DNA of 64,000 nucleotides from Nocardia abscessus (GCF_015477775.1 NZ_JADLQO010000002.1:1-64000); one strand, 5' to 3'. Positions 26,753 through 35,525 are shown, counted from the stretch's first letter. Translations and numbers: made by a program. The notes: a model not told the origin generated them from the letters alone.

Positions 26753-27691
26753 ATGAACACCAGCGTGATGAGCCACACCAAGGTGGTGCACGCCGCGCCC
26801 GAGGTCGTCTACGACCTGGTCGCCGACGTGACCAGGTGGCCGGTGATCTTCGAGCCGAGTGTGCTGGTGCGCCACCTGCACCGCGGGCCGGACGAGGAGC
26901 GCTTCCGGCTGTGGGCGACCGTGGGTGGCGCGGTGAAGAACTGGACGTCGCGGCGGGTACTGGACGCCGGGCAGCGCCGCATCGCCTTCGAGCAGGAACG
27001 CAGCCAGGCGCCGATCGCCTCGATGGGCGGCGGCTGGTCGTTCCGCGAGATCGGTCCTGGCACGACGAAAGTGACGCTGGATCACCACTTCACGGTGGTG
27101 GACGGGGTCGAACCCGAGCAGGTCGCCGCGTCGGTGGACCGCAACAGCGAGACCGAGCTCGCGGCGCTGGCCCGCATCGCCGAACTCGGCCACCCGGTAC
27201 AAGAGGTGATCCACACCTTCGAGGACACGGTGCCGCTGGAGTGCTCGGCCGCCGAGGCGTACGACTTCGTCTACCACAGCGAACGCTGGCCCGAGCAGGT
27301 GCCGCACGTCGGCCGCATCGATCTCACCGAGGACTCCGAGGGCGTGCAGCTGATGGAGATGGACACGGTGACCGCGGGCGGGATCGCGCACACCACCAAG
27401 TCGATCCGGGTGTGCTTCCCCGGCGAGCGGATCGATTACAAGCAACTGGTGCCGCCCGCGATACTGTTCGGCCACAGCGGCGCCTGGGAATTCGCCGACG
27501 GGCCGGACGGTGCCATGGTGACCGCACGGCACACGGTGGCGATCAATCCGGCGGCCGCGCGCGAGATACTCGGCGCGACCACCGATCTCGCCGACGCCCG
27601 CGCGTATCTCACCGAGGCGTTGTCGAGTAACAGCCGCAACACGCTGCGGTGCGCGGAGCGCTACGCCGCGACGACGAAGTCGCCGACATGA
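26753..27691 (+). CDS. Didomain polyketide aromatase/cyclase
   Basis: 312 residues made of two SRPBCC (Bet v1-like) domains, residues about 5-150 and 160-305; each begins with a conserved strand-helix pattern (HTKVVHAAPEVVYDLVADVT; HTFEDTVPLECSAAEAYDFV). Didomain aromatase/cyclases of the ActVII type act on C9-reduced chains and aromatise the first ring, consistent with the ActIII-like ketoreductase in this cluster. The gene lies in the KS-alpha operon 67 bp after the ACP, and its stop overlaps the next start. Confidence 0.9.
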   Translation: MNTSVMSHTKVVHAAPEVVYDLVADVTRWPVIFEPSVLVRHLHRGPDEERFRLWATVGGAVKNWTSRRVLDAGQRRIAFEQERSQAPIASMGGGWSFREIGPGTTKVTLDHHFTVVDGVEPEQVAASVDRNSETELAALARIAELGHPVQEVIHTFEDTVPLECSAAEAYDFVYHSERWPEQVPHVGRIDLTEDSEGVQLMEMDTVTAGGIAHTTKSIRVCFPGERIDYKQLVPPAILFGHSGAWEFADGPDGAMVTARHTVAINPAAAREILGATTDLADARAYLTEALSSNSRNTLRCAERYAATTKSPT

Positions 27692-28614
27692 CAGCCACCG
27701 AGACGGCGGCCGTACCGCGCGTGCACGAGGTCGCCGACGGCGTATACGCCTACACGCACAGCCGGGGCGGCTGGTGTGTCAGCAACGCCGGGGTGCTGAC
27801 CGGGCCGGACGGCGCGGTGGTGATCGACACGCTGGCGACGGAGGGGCGCACCCGGGCCCTCGTCGAGTTCGTCGACGGGCTGGACACCGGCCCGGCGCGC
27901 ACCGTCGTGAACACCCATCACCACGGCGACCACAACTTCGGCAACCACCTGTTCGGGCCGACCGCCGTCGTCATCGGCCACGACCGGATCCGGCCCGAGA
28001 TGATCGAGACCGGGCTGGCGCTGACGAAGCTGTGGCCGGACGTCGAGTGGGGCGATGTGCGGGTCACGTTGCCGAGCATCACGTTCAGCTATCACCTGAC
28101 CCTGCACCAGGGCGAGCGCCGGGTGGAACTCATCCACTTCGGGGCCGCCGCGCACACCACCAACGACGTGGTGGCGTGGCTGCCCGAGGAGCGCGTGCTG
28201 TTCGCCGGGGACCTGGTGATGGCGGGCGCGGCGCCGTTCTGCCTGATGGGGTCGGTCAGCGGTTCGATCACGGCGGTCCGGCGGCTGGCCGCGCTCGGCG
28301 CGGAGACGGTCGTCGCCGGGCACGGCCCGGTCACCGGGCCGGAGATCTTCGACCAGACGCTGCGGTACCTGCACTGGGTACAGGACCTGGCGGCGGAGGG
28401 ACGCGCGCTCGGTCTGACGCCGCTGGCGATCGCGCTGGAGGCCGACCACGGCGAGTTCGCCGAACTGGTCGATCAGGAGCGGTTGGTCGGCAACCTGTAT
28501 CGCGCGGACGCGGAACTGAGCGGCGGCCGGCTCGGCGAGCCATTGGACGTGCTGGCGATCTTCGACGAGATGGTGCTCTACAACGGCGGGCAGGTGCCGG
28601 CATGCCTGGCCTGA
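27688..28614 (+). CDS. Metallo-beta-lactamase-fold polyketide cyclase, ActIV-like
   Basis: 308 residues. The metal-binding motif is NTHHHGDHNFGN (HxHxDH form), followed by HFGAAAHTTNDV, LFAGDLVM and VVAGHGPVTG. In type II clusters such enzymes (ActIV and relatives) close the second/third rings and release the chain from the ACP. A detoxifying hydrolase is the alternative, but its place inside the operon, with four-base overlap to the aromatase and 13-base overlap to the monooxygenase, supports a cyclase. Confidence 0.82.
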   Translation: MTATETAAVPRVHEVADGVYAYTHSRGGWCVSNAGVLTGPDGAVVIDTLATEGRTRALVEFVDGLDTGPARTVVNTHHHGDHNFGNHLFGPTAVVIGHDRIRPEMIETGLALTKLWPDVEWGDVRVTLPSITFSYHLTLHQGERRVELIHFGAAAHTTNDVVAWLPEERVLFAGDLVMAGAAPFCLMGSVSGSITAVRRLAALGAETVVAGHGPVTGPEIFDQTLRYLHWVQDLAAEGRALGLTPLAIALEADHGEFAELVDQERLVGNLYRADAELSGGRLGEPLDVLAIFDEMVLYNGGQVPACLA

Positions 28615-29864
28615 GCACCGAATCGGTGCGGGTCTGCGTGATCGGCGGCGGCCCCGCCGGACTGATGACGGGACTGTTGCTGGCGCGTTCCGGCGTGGAC
28701 GTGCTCGTGCTGGAGAAGCATCCGGATTTCCTGCGGGATTTCCGCGGCGACACGGTGCACACTTCGACGCTGCTGGCGATGAACGAACTCGGCTTGGCCG
28801 AGGAGTTCCTGGCGCTGCCGCACGTCGAGCTGCCCCAGCTGCCGATGGCGACCGCCACCGGTCCGGTGGTGTTCGCGGACTTCAGCGCTCTGCCCGGGCC
28901 TTTTCCGTTCGTGGCGTTCATGCCGCAGTGGGACGTGCTGAATTTCCTCGCCGAGGCCGCCAGCCGCTACCCCGGCTTCCGCCTCGTCCAGGAGGCGGAG
29001 GTCACCGAGCTCATCCAGCGCGACGGCACGGTGATCGGCGCACGCGCCAGGACGCCGGACGGACCCCTGCGGATCACCGCCGACCTGGTGATCGCCGCTG
29101 ACGGACGGCACTCGATCGTGCGCAGGTCGGGCCTGCTCGAGGTCGCCGCCAGCGCCGCGCCGATGGACGTCCTGTGGTTCCGGGTGAGCAAACCCGATGG
29201 CGATCGCCTGCCCACCGTGCGCAGCGGGAAAGGGTTCTTCATCGTCTGTATCGATCGCGGCGATTATCTTCAGGTCGCGTACATGATCCCGAAGGGCGGC
29301 TTCGCGACGATCCGGACCGCGGGGTTGGCGCGGTTCCGCGCGGATCTGGCCGCCATCTATCCTGCGCTCGCGCCGCATCTGGAGGCGGAGATCTCGGATT
29401 GGGGCGACGTGAAGCCGCTCGACGTCCGGGTGGACCGGCTGCGCCGCTGGTACCGGCCGGGGCTGGTGGCGATCGGGGACGCGGCGCACGCGATGTCCCC
29501 GGCAGGCGGCGTCGGGATCAATCTGGCGGTGCAGGACGCCATCGCGGCCGCCCGGCTGCTGGCGCCGATCCTCGCCACGGGCGCGACTCCGACCACGGCC
29601 CAGCTGCGCGCCATCCAGCGCCGTCGCGAATTCCCCATGCGCGTGGTGCAATTCGCGCAATTGCGCCTACTGGCCGACCTGTACCCCAGCGCGGGACGGG
29701 CGGGAACCGACAAACCGCTGCTGGTCCGGCTGCTCCGCCGTTTCCCGCGCCTGCCCCGGCTGGTGGCCCGGGTGATCGGCCTCGGTGTCCGCCCCGAGCC
29801 GGTGCCGCCCGCCACCACTTCGACCGAAACCACCTCGGCCCTTACGAAACCCAGGGAGAACTGA
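28602..29864 (+). CDS. FAD-dependent aromatic hydroxylase (PHBH fold)
   Basis: 420 residues. FAD motifs are complete: CVIGGGPAGLMTGLLLARSG at the N-terminus, the DG motif LVIAADGRHSIVRR near 160, and the GD motif LVAIGDAAHAMSPAGGVG near 290. This is a group A single-component flavin monooxygenase, a common tailoring enzyme that hydroxylates or rearranges aromatic polyketides using NAD(P)H. The C-terminal 60 residues are basic and then low-complexity (Thr/Pro-rich). It overlaps the preceding gene and is followed after 2 bp by the hydrolase gene. Confidence 0.9.
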   Translation: MPGLSTESVRVCVIGGGPAGLMTGLLLARSGVDVLVLEKHPDFLRDFRGDTVHTSTLLAMNELGLAEEFLALPHVELPQLPMATATGPVVFADFSALPGPFPFVAFMPQWDVLNFLAEAASRYPGFRLVQEAEVTELIQRDGTVIGARARTPDGPLRITADLVIAADGRHSIVRRSGLLEVAASAAPMDVLWFRVSKPDGDRLPTVRSGKGFFIVCIDRGDYLQVAYMIPKGGFATIRTAGLARFRADLAAIYPALAPHLEAEISDWGDVKPLDVRVDRLRRWYRPGLVAIGDAAHAMSPAGGVGINLAVQDAIAAARLLAPILATGATPTTAQLRAIQRRREFPMRVVQFAQLRLLADLYPSAGRAGTDKPLLVRLLRRFPRLPRLVARVIGLGVRPEPVPPATTSTETTSALTKPREN

Positions 29865-29866
29865 TC

Positions 29867-30628
29867 GTGTCGACCTACTTGCTCATCCATGGCGCCTTCC
29901 ACGGCGGATGGGTCTGGCAGCGGGTGACCCCCCTGCTCGAAGGCGCGGGCCACCGCGTCCTGGCCCCTTCGCTGGTCGGTCTCGGCGACCGCGCGGACCT
30001 GCTCACCGCGGACGTCGGCCTCGACACCCACGTGCGGGACCTGATCGATCTGGTCACCTCCGAGGACCTGACCGAGGTAGTCCTGGTCGGGCACAGCTAC
30101 GGCGCCATCGTCGTCACCGCCCTGGCCGACGCGGTGCCGGACCGCATCGCCGAACTCGTCTACATCGATACCTTCGTGCCCCGCGACGGCGAAGCGGTGG
30201 CCGACATCATGCCCGGCATGGTCGAGGCCTTCGCCGCCGCGGCGGCCGCCACCGGCGACGGCTGGCGGGTGCCGCCGCAAACCGAACCGGCCGGCGACGG
30301 CGGGCTGTACGGGGTCACGGAGGAACCCGACCTCAGCTGGCTGGCGTCCATGCAGACACCGCAATCGCTGAAGTCCTTCCAGCAGCCGATGACCTTGACG
30401 GATCCGGAGGCGCTGGCGGCGATTCCGGTGACGCACGTCCACTGCGGCGAAGGCGGCGAGGACTTCAAGGCGATGCGCGCGGCCATGCCCCGCACCTTGC
30501 CGCCCGCCGACCTGCCCCCCGACCGGCTCCACGTGCTCCCCACCGGGCACGACTGCATGATCACGATGCCGCGCGAATTGGCCGGGTGCCTGCTCGAGCT
30601 CTCCGCTCGCCCAGCGCCGGCGCCGTGA
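29867..30628 (+). CDS. Alpha/beta hydrolase
   Basis: 253 residues from a GTG at 29867 with GGGAGAA before it. LLIHGAFHGGWVWQRV is the oxyanion region, VVLVGHSYGAIVV carries the nucleophile Ser, and LPTGHDCMI the catalytic His. The arrangement resembles the salicylate esterase/EstB-like family found in several biosynthetic clusters. In the polyketide cluster it may hydrolyse an ester or lactone or edit the ACP-bound chain. It is the last gene of the KS-alpha operon. Confidence 0.85.
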   Translation: MSTYLLIHGAFHGGWVWQRVTPLLEGAGHRVLAPSLVGLGDRADLLTADVGLDTHVRDLIDLVTSEDLTEVVLVGHSYGAIVVTALADAVPDRIAELVYIDTFVPRDGEAVADIMPGMVEAFAAAAAATGDGWRVPPQTEPAGDGGLYGVTEEPDLSWLASMQTPQSLKSFQQPMTLTDPEALAAIPVTHVHCGEGGEDFKAMRAAMPRTLPPADLPPDRLHVLPTGHDCMITMPRELAGCLLELSARPAPAP

Positions 30629-30734
30629 ATGTCCTGCGGTGAGCGGAACGGCCGCGGCGCCGATCCCGATCGGATGGTGACGCCGTAGCGCAGCCGCGCT
30701 CGGCGTCCCTCCGGGACGGCCGGAAGCCGAGGGA

Positions 30735-31109
30735 TCAGCCCGGAGTCCCGGCGGCGTCATAGGCGGCGCGCGCCGCGAGAACCTCGCCGAGGTGTTCGCC
30801 GGACCAGGCCACGATGGTGCCGAACACCGGAGTCAGCGTCCCGGCGAGCGGGGTCGCCTCGTACTCGACGCGCGGCGGGACCTCGGGGTGAAAGGTGCGC
30901 GCGATCAGGCCGTCACGTTCGAGCTGGCGCAGGCGCTGGGTGAGGACCTTGGGGGTCAGGCCGGGAATCCGCTGTTGCAGTTCGGTGAAGCGCAATCTGC
31001 CGTCGTGGATGAGGACCCAGAGGACCTGGGTGGACCAGCGGCCGAACACCAGGTCGATGACCGGCGTGATCGGGCAGGGGTCGACGGGCGTTTCAGGCGC
31101 GGTGGTCAT
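30735..31109 (-). CDS. HxlR-family winged-helix regulator
   Basis: 124 residues. The pattern CPITPVIDLVFGRWSTQVLW, then LRFTELQQRIPGLTPKVLTQ and HPEVPPRVEYEAT is diagnostic of HxlR regulators, which often sense quinones or aldehydes. It is divergent from the DUF5519 gene, and a palindrome lies in the shared promoter. It may adjust the small tailoring genes or react to the redox-active product. Confidence 0.92.
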   Translation of the reverse strand: MTTAPETPVDPCPITPVIDLVFGRWSTQVLWVLIHDGRLRFTELQQRIPGLTPKVLTQRLRQLERDGLIARTFHPEVPPRVEYEATPLAGTLTPVFGTIVAWSGEHLGEVLAARAAYDAAGTPG

Positions 31110-31124
31110 ACGTCCTCCCGGTAA

Positions 31125-31165
31125 GTCACTTTCCCCTTGGTTACTACTATACTTTGGAAAGTAAC
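31125..31165 (+). promoter_or_regulatory. Palindromic operator between the HxlR and DUF5519 genes
   Basis: GTCACTTTCC at 31125-31134 and GGAAAGTAAC at 31156-31165 are inverted copies (nine of ten bases pair) separated by 21 bp. The region between is AT-rich and contains further GTTACT/AGTAAC half-sites. The location between the divergent HxlR and DUF5519 genes suits an HxlR-controlled operator. Confidence 0.65.
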
Positions 31166-31211
31166 GTGGTCCCAGGTTCGCGCATACGCGAAATCCGAAG
31201 GGAGCACAGTC

Positions 31212-31706
31212 ATGACGACGACAACGGTGGCCGGACGCCTGGACCTGCCGCGCCGCTGCGGCGACCGGCCCAGCACCCGCGAGCACAATCCGCACCAGCA
31301 GCTCAGCCAGATCGCGCCCGTCGAGTTGCAAGAGGAACTGTGGTCGCGGATGAGCGCGCTCGACGACGTACTGCTCGGCCGCAGCGGAGTATCCCTGCCC
31401 GACACCCGGGCCGTGCACCTGCGGCCGACGATGGCCCAGGGGCCCGACGAGGCGTACCTCGCGGGCACCGAATTCGCCCACCTGCACGGGCACAGCGACG
31501 GCAGCCTGCACATGTGCCTGCCGAAAGACGTCGTGGCGCAGGCGGTCCGGCAGGGCTGGGCCGAACCACATCCGATGGCCCGGCAGGGCTACCTGCCCGG
31601 GACACTGGTGATGGTCTACGGGCCGCGCGACCGGGCGGAGCTGGACGTCGTCTGGCAGCTGGTGCGGATCAGTCACGGCTTCGCCCGCCACGCGGCTACA
31701 GCGTGA
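31212..31706 (+). CDS. DUF5519 (luciferase-domain) small protein
   Basis: 164 residues. The conserved part FAHLHGHSDGSLHMCLPKDV followed by GWAEPHPMA matches the small family annotated as luciferase domain/DUF5519, whose His-rich block could bind a metal. The function is unknown despite the name. It sits in the polyketide cluster, divergent from the HxlR regulator and directly upstream of a lipocalin-like gene whose possible GTG start overlaps its stop. Confidence 0.65.
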   Translation: MTTTTVAGRLDLPRRCGDRPSTREHNPHQQLSQIAPVELQEELWSRMSALDDVLLGRSGVSLPDTRAVHLRPTMAQGPDEAYLAGTEFAHLHGHSDGSLHMCLPKDVVAQAVRQGWAEPHPMARQGYLPGTLVMVYGPRDRAELDVVWQLVRISHGFARHAATA

Positions 31707-31735
31707 TTAGAGCGACTGCCGCCATCGTCGGTGCC

Positions 31736-32125
31736 ATGAACGCGACCGACCTTGTGGGTACCTGGGAACTGGTGTCCTACTACGACATCGACGAGCAAGA
31801 CACGACCAGCCGAGGGCCACTCGGCGATTCGCCGCGCGGACTGTTGATCTACGGCGCGCACGGTTACATGTCGGTGAGCATGATGCGCACCGACGGAGCC
31901 CCCGGCGCGAACCCGTTCATGGGCTACGCGGGCACGTGGCGGCGGTCCGGCACCGAGGTGGTGCACGCGATCAGCGTCTGCTCCAACCCCGCGTGGGCGC
32001 AGACCGAGCAGGTGCGGCAGATGTCGCTGGACGGCGACGTGCTCACGCTGATCGGCTCCGCACAGGTCGGCGGGCGGACGCAGCGGCGGGTGCTCACCTG
32101 GCGCCGCAGCGGTCCGCCCGCCTGA
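31736..32125 (+). CDS. Lipocalin-like domain protein
   Basis: 129 residues from the ATG at 31736; a GTG at 31703 overlapping the previous stop (GTGA) is an alternative start. The opening DLVGTWELVSY and the later GLLIYGAHGYMSVSM are the typical lipocalin_5-like blocks. Such small proteins bind hydrophobic ligands, and some act as cyclases or isomerases in polyketide or terpene clusters. The role here is unknown. It converges with the biotin carrier gene 9 bp away. Confidence 0.75.
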   Translation: MNATDLVGTWELVSYYDIDEQDTTSRGPLGDSPRGLLIYGAHGYMSVSMMRTDGAPGANPFMGYAGTWRRSGTEVVHAISVCSNPAWAQTEQVRQMSLDGDVLTLIGSAQVGGRTQRRVLTWRRSGPPA

Positions 32126-32134
32126 ACCACGTTG

Positions 32135-32626
32135 TCATTCCGGAGAATACGAGAACAAGGGCTCGTCGAATTGAACCGGTTCGTTGTCTTCCTTGAGTAT
32201 CCCGGTGATCACACCGCCCGCCTGGGCGGTCACCGGGATCATCAACTTCATCGCCTCGACGATGGCGATCTGCTGCCCGGCGCTCACCCGGTCGCCGACC
32301 TCGACGAACGGATCCGCCCCCGGCTCGGGGCACCGATAGAACACGCCGACACTGGGCGCGCGCACGACCGCGCCGAGCGCCGGAACATCAGGAGCGGCAA
32401 CGGCTTCCACCGAAGCCGCCGCGATCGCCGCGGGGACGACCGGGACGGCGGCCTGCCATTCGGCCTCCACGGTCACCTCCCCCACCTGGAATCGCAGCGC
32501 GCTCGGCTGCTGCGGGAAACCCGCGAGCAATTGCAACGCGCCGGTCTGGATCGCCTCCAGCACCCGGAGATAGTCCTCGTGCCCCGTGGCCGGGGCGTCG
32601 GCGGTATTTTCGTCCACTGCGGTCAT
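32135..32626 (-). CDS. accB: Acetyl-CoA carboxylase biotin carboxyl carrier protein
   Basis: 163 residues. The biotin attachment site is Lys127 in the motif VEAMKLM, preceded by the APSVGVFYRCPEPGADPFV loop (thumb region) of AccB-type carriers. An Ala/Pro-rich linker joins it to an N-terminal helical segment. It is a separate subunit that completes the E. coli-type carboxylase together with accC and accD about 9 kb away in the same cluster. It is 15 bp downstream of the ketoreductase gene on the same strand. Confidence 0.93.
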   Translation of the reverse strand: MTAVDENTADAPATGHEDYLRVLEAIQTGALQLLAGFPQQPSALRFQVGEVTVEAEWQAAVPVVPAAIAAASVEAVAAPDVPALGAVVRAPSVGVFYRCPEPGADPFVEVGDRVSAGQQIAIVEAMKLMIPVTAQAGGVITGILKEDNEPVQFDEPLFSYSPE

Positions 32627-32641
32627 TGCCGTCGCTCCTTG

Positions 32642-33424
32642 TCAGTAATTACCGAGACCGCCACAGACGTTCAGCGCCTGTGCGGTGACCGCGCCGGCGC
32701 CCGGACCGATCAGGTAGTCGACCATCGCCGCGACCTCGAACGGTTGCACGTAGCGACCGATCGGCACCCGCGCGCTGACCCGGGCGTGCACCTCGTCGGT
32801 GTCGACACCCCACAGCCCGGAGTAGACCTCGCGCACACGCTCGGCCATCGGCGTCTCCACGAAACCCGGGCATACGGCGTTGACCGTGATGCCGGTCTTG
32901 GCCAGTTCCAGCCCGAGCGCCTTGGTGAAGCCGACCACCCCATGCTTGGACGCGGAGTACGGGGCGCCGTGCACGACGCCCTGTTTGCCGCCCGTGGAAG
33001 CGATGTTGACGATCCGCCCGCTACCGCGTTCGAGCATGCCGCCCGCGTTCAGCACCGCCTTGGTCATCAGGAACACGCTGTTGAGATTGGTGTTGATCAC
33101 GTCGAACCACAGTTCGTCGGTCACCTGGGCGGTGACGCCGCCGCCGCTGCGGCCCGCGTTGTTGATCAGGATGTCGATCGGGCCGTAGCGCCGCACGCCC
33201 GCGTCGACGTACTCGCGAACCTGCGCGGCGTCGGCGACATCGCAGCTGGTGCCGTCCACCTCGTGCCCCTCGTCCTGCAGGCTTTTCACCGTGTCGGTCA
33301 CCCGCTGCTGATCGCGAGCGCAGAGGAACACCGCGATGCCCTGGGCCGCCAGGCTTTTGGTGATCTCCAGGCCCATTCCGCTGGTCGCTCCGGTGACCAG
33401 CGCGACGCGCCGATTTTCCGCCAT
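32642..33424 (-). CDS. Type II polyketide ketoreductase (ActIII-like, C9-specific)
   Basis: 260 residues, a short-chain dehydrogenase very close to ActIII: ALVTGATSGMGLEI for NADPH, NNAGRSGGGVTAQVTDELW, NIASTGGKQGVVHGAPYSAS with catalytic Tyr-x-x-x-Lys (YSASK), and the C-terminal VTAQALNVCGGLGNY shared with ActIII. The PGG stereo-motif is SGG here. It reduces the C9 carbonyl of the nascent chain. It is in an operon with the biotin carrier gene and divergent from the NTF2-like gene. Confidence 0.93.
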   Translation of the reverse strand: MAENRRVALVTGATSGMGLEITKSLAAQGIAVFLCARDQQRVTDTVKSLQDEGHEVDGTSCDVADAAQVREYVDAGVRRYGPIDILINNAGRSGGGVTAQVTDELWFDVINTNLNSVFLMTKAVLNAGGMLERGSGRIVNIASTGGKQGVVHGAPYSASKHGVVGFTKALGLELAKTGITVNAVCPGFVETPMAERVREVYSGLWGVDTDEVHARVSARVPIGRYVQPFEVAAMVDYLIGPGAGAVTAQALNVCGGLGNY

Positions 33425-33597
33425 GACTCCTCCATCGGTAGATCTTCCGAACTCGCCGGGCTTTTCGCTCACCAGGGTCGACCGGCGTCCTATAGATCCG
33501 GTCAACCGCCGGTGGCGAATCGCGGCTCAACCGAGGCTCTAGCGGCGTCGGCCACTGTGGCGTGCAGCCGAGCCCCGCCGCACCCACAGGAGCAACC

Positions 33598-34017
33598 ATG
33601 ACCACCGTCGCAAGCCGCACCGAGTTGTACGCCGAGGTCCAGCAGTTCTACGCCGAGCAGATGCAGCGGCTGGACAGCCGCGATATCCCCGGCTACGCCG
33701 CGACCTTCACCGAGGACGCGGAATTCGAGCACACGCCGGGCATCCCGCCCGCCCGGACCAGGGCGGGCATCATCGCCGACCTGGTCGAGTTCCACAAGCG
33801 CTTCGAGACCGACCCGATGCAGCGCAGGCATTGGTTCAACATGATCAACCTGCAACCGCAGGAGGACGGCACCATCGTGTCCACCGCCTACTGCCTGGTG
33901 GTCAAGATCCGTCCGAACAGCAAGCCGGAGATCGCGCCGAGCTGCGTCGTGCACGACGTGCTGGTCCACGTCGACGGCGCGTTGCTGACCCGGTCGCGGC
34001 GTGTCGCCCACGACTGA
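33598..34017 (+). CDS. NTF2/SnoaL-like protein (ActVI-ORFA-type)
   Basis: 139 residues with the cone-shaped NTF2-like fold pattern: YAEVQQFYAEQMQRLDSRDI, then YAATFTEDAEFEHTPG, later RRHWFNMINL. Close relatives in aromatic polyketide clusters (ActVI-ORFA and others) help hydroxylation, lactone formation or cyclisation, often without known catalytic residues. AGGAG precedes the ATG. It is followed after 38 bp by a nitroreductase gene. Confidence 0.75.
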   Translation: MTTVASRTELYAEVQQFYAEQMQRLDSRDIPGYAATFTEDAEFEHTPGIPPARTRAGIIADLVEFHKRFETDPMQRRHWFNMINLQPQEDGTIVSTAYCLVVKIRPNSKPEIAPSCVVHDVLVHVDGALLTRSRRVAHD

Positions 34018-34055
34018 TTTTGATTGTCCCCGACCACTATTCGAGGAGAACCCAC

Positions 34056-34664
34056 GTGAATTCCGTTCAGCCAGCCCTGCTCACGCTCGCCGCCGACGCC
34101 CAGGACCTGTTGTTCCGGGAAGCCCGCACGGCGAACACCTTCACCGATGAGCCGGTCACCGACGAACAGATCCGCGAGATCTACGAACTGGTCAAATACG
34201 GCCCCACATCGATGAACCAGCAACCGCTGCGGATCGTTCTGGTGCGCGGCGCCGAGGCTCGCGCCAGGCTGGTCACCCACATGATCGACAACAACAAGCC
34301 GAAGACCGCCGCCGCCCCGCTGTCGGCGATCCTTGCGGCCGACCTGAACTTCCACGAGAACCTGCCCAAGGTGTTCCCGCACGCCCCCGAGGCCAAGGAG
34401 TACTTCGCCGATCCGGATCAACGCGCCGAGTCCGCGCGCGCCAACACCTTGATCCAGATCGGCTACTTCATCCTCGGCATCCGAGCCGCAGGCTTGGCGG
34501 CGGGCCCGATGAACGGTTTCGACGGCCCCGGCTTGGACAAAGACTTCTTCCCGGACGGAGACCACACCGGCCTCGTCGTGGTCAATATCGGCAAGCCGGG
34601 CCCGGACGCGTGGTTCCCGCGTTCACCGCGACTGGACTACGACGAGGTGGTCAGCACGGTCTAG
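34056..34664 (+). CDS. Nitroreductase-family flavoprotein (RutE/malonic semialdehyde reductase-like)
   Basis: 202 residues from a GTG behind CGAGGAG. The FMN-binding segments are REARTANTF near the start, YGPTSMNQQPLRIVLV, and GIRAAGLAAGPMNGFD. The closest pattern is the RutE-like malonic semialdehyde reductase group. In the cluster it may reduce a quinone or an enone of the polyketide; a general quinone reductase role is the alternative. It is the last gene that clearly belongs to the cluster. Confidence 0.78.
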   Translation: MNSVQPALLTLAADAQDLLFREARTANTFTDEPVTDEQIREIYELVKYGPTSMNQQPLRIVLVRGAEARARLVTHMIDNNKPKTAAAPLSAILAADLNFHENLPKVFPHAPEAKEYFADPDQRAESARANTLIQIGYFILGIRAAGLAAGPMNGFDGPGLDKDFFPDGDHTGLVVVNIGKPGPDAWFPRSPRLDYDEVVSTV

Positions 34665-34690
34665 GGCGTCGGTGCGGGCGACCTGGCGTG

Positions 34691-35032
34691 TCACTCGCGG
34701 CCCCGCACGCCGGAGCGCCGTTTGTAGATCATGTGCGTGCCCCAGCCGCTCAGTGCGGCGGCGAGCGCCATGTAGCCCGTGTAGACGGCGATCAGGAGCA
34801 GGCCGTATTCGCGAACCCAGCCGCTCAACGAACCCGATGCGACAAGCCCGAGGAGCAGCAGCACGGCACCCACCACGACAGCGGGCACGCCCAGCGGCGC
34901 GAGGTCGTCGTCGACACCCGCCTGCTGCCGCGTCGAGGCGCGGTGACCGGGGCTCCAGCCGACGCCGCGCGCTGACCTGTCGTTGTGCGATGCATGGGCG
35001 TGCGATGGATGGGCGGAAACTCTGGTGACCAT
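34691..35032 (-). CDS. Small membrane protein of unknown function
   Basis: 113 residues from the ATG at 35032. The N-terminal 50 residues are polar and His/Ser-rich (HPSHAHASHND); two hydrophobic helices follow (VPAVVVGAVLLLLGLVASG and LLLIAVYTGYMALAAALSG), ending in a basic tail. No family was recognised. It is convergent with the nitroreductase gene. Confidence 0.6.
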   Translation of the reverse strand: MVTRVSAHPSHAHASHNDRSARGVGWSPGHRASTRQQAGVDDDLAPLGVPAVVVGAVLLLLGLVASGSLSGWVREYGLLLIAVYTGYMALAAALSGWGTHMIYKRRSGVRGRE

Positions 35033-35525
35033 GGTGTCCTCCAGGCGGCCGTTGGTGTCGACCGGGTTTGCGATCCGGCGGCGAGAGCGTCGGTCGACGA
35101 TCGCCTTCTCGGGGTATTCGGGTCGCCATGCCGCGGATGGAATCCATGGAATCCTCCGCCCGGCATCGCGATCGGTATCGAATCGGAGTCGGCTGGCGAC
35201 CAACTGCCGATCAGTCTGCTTCGTACGCTACGGCTGGAATACGTTGCCCGCATCACACCCGGATCGGGCCCGTCTCCGATACCGGACCGTGACCTTTCGC
35301 GGCGATGCGGCCGCTGAGCGGGAGCGGTGGCCATCCTCGGGAGGACACAGCCGAACCCACGACGCAGCAAATTCATAGCCGCCGTTTATCGAATCGTTAG
35401 CAACGAGACTTCGCCAGAGGCAATCGAACGGATCGCGTTTCCGGCACGCGATCGGCTTCGAAGCTGCGGGCGCGTCGCCCGCCGGGACGCATAATCGGCT
35501 CACCGACGCGAGAAGGACCGCAACG
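35033..35525. other. Intergenic region without a recognisable gene
   Basis: About 490 bp between two small membrane-protein genes transcribed away from each other. Short open frames exist on both strands, but none has family resemblance or a good ribosome-binding site. Composition around 35360-35420 is more AT-rich, as in promoters. Confidence 0.4.

Noticed and set aside
24000..34664. Assignment of the polyketide cluster to a named product such as a brasiliquinone or actinorhodin
   Set aside because: Early enzymes are compatible, but the tailoring set does not allow a product name without sequence comparison.
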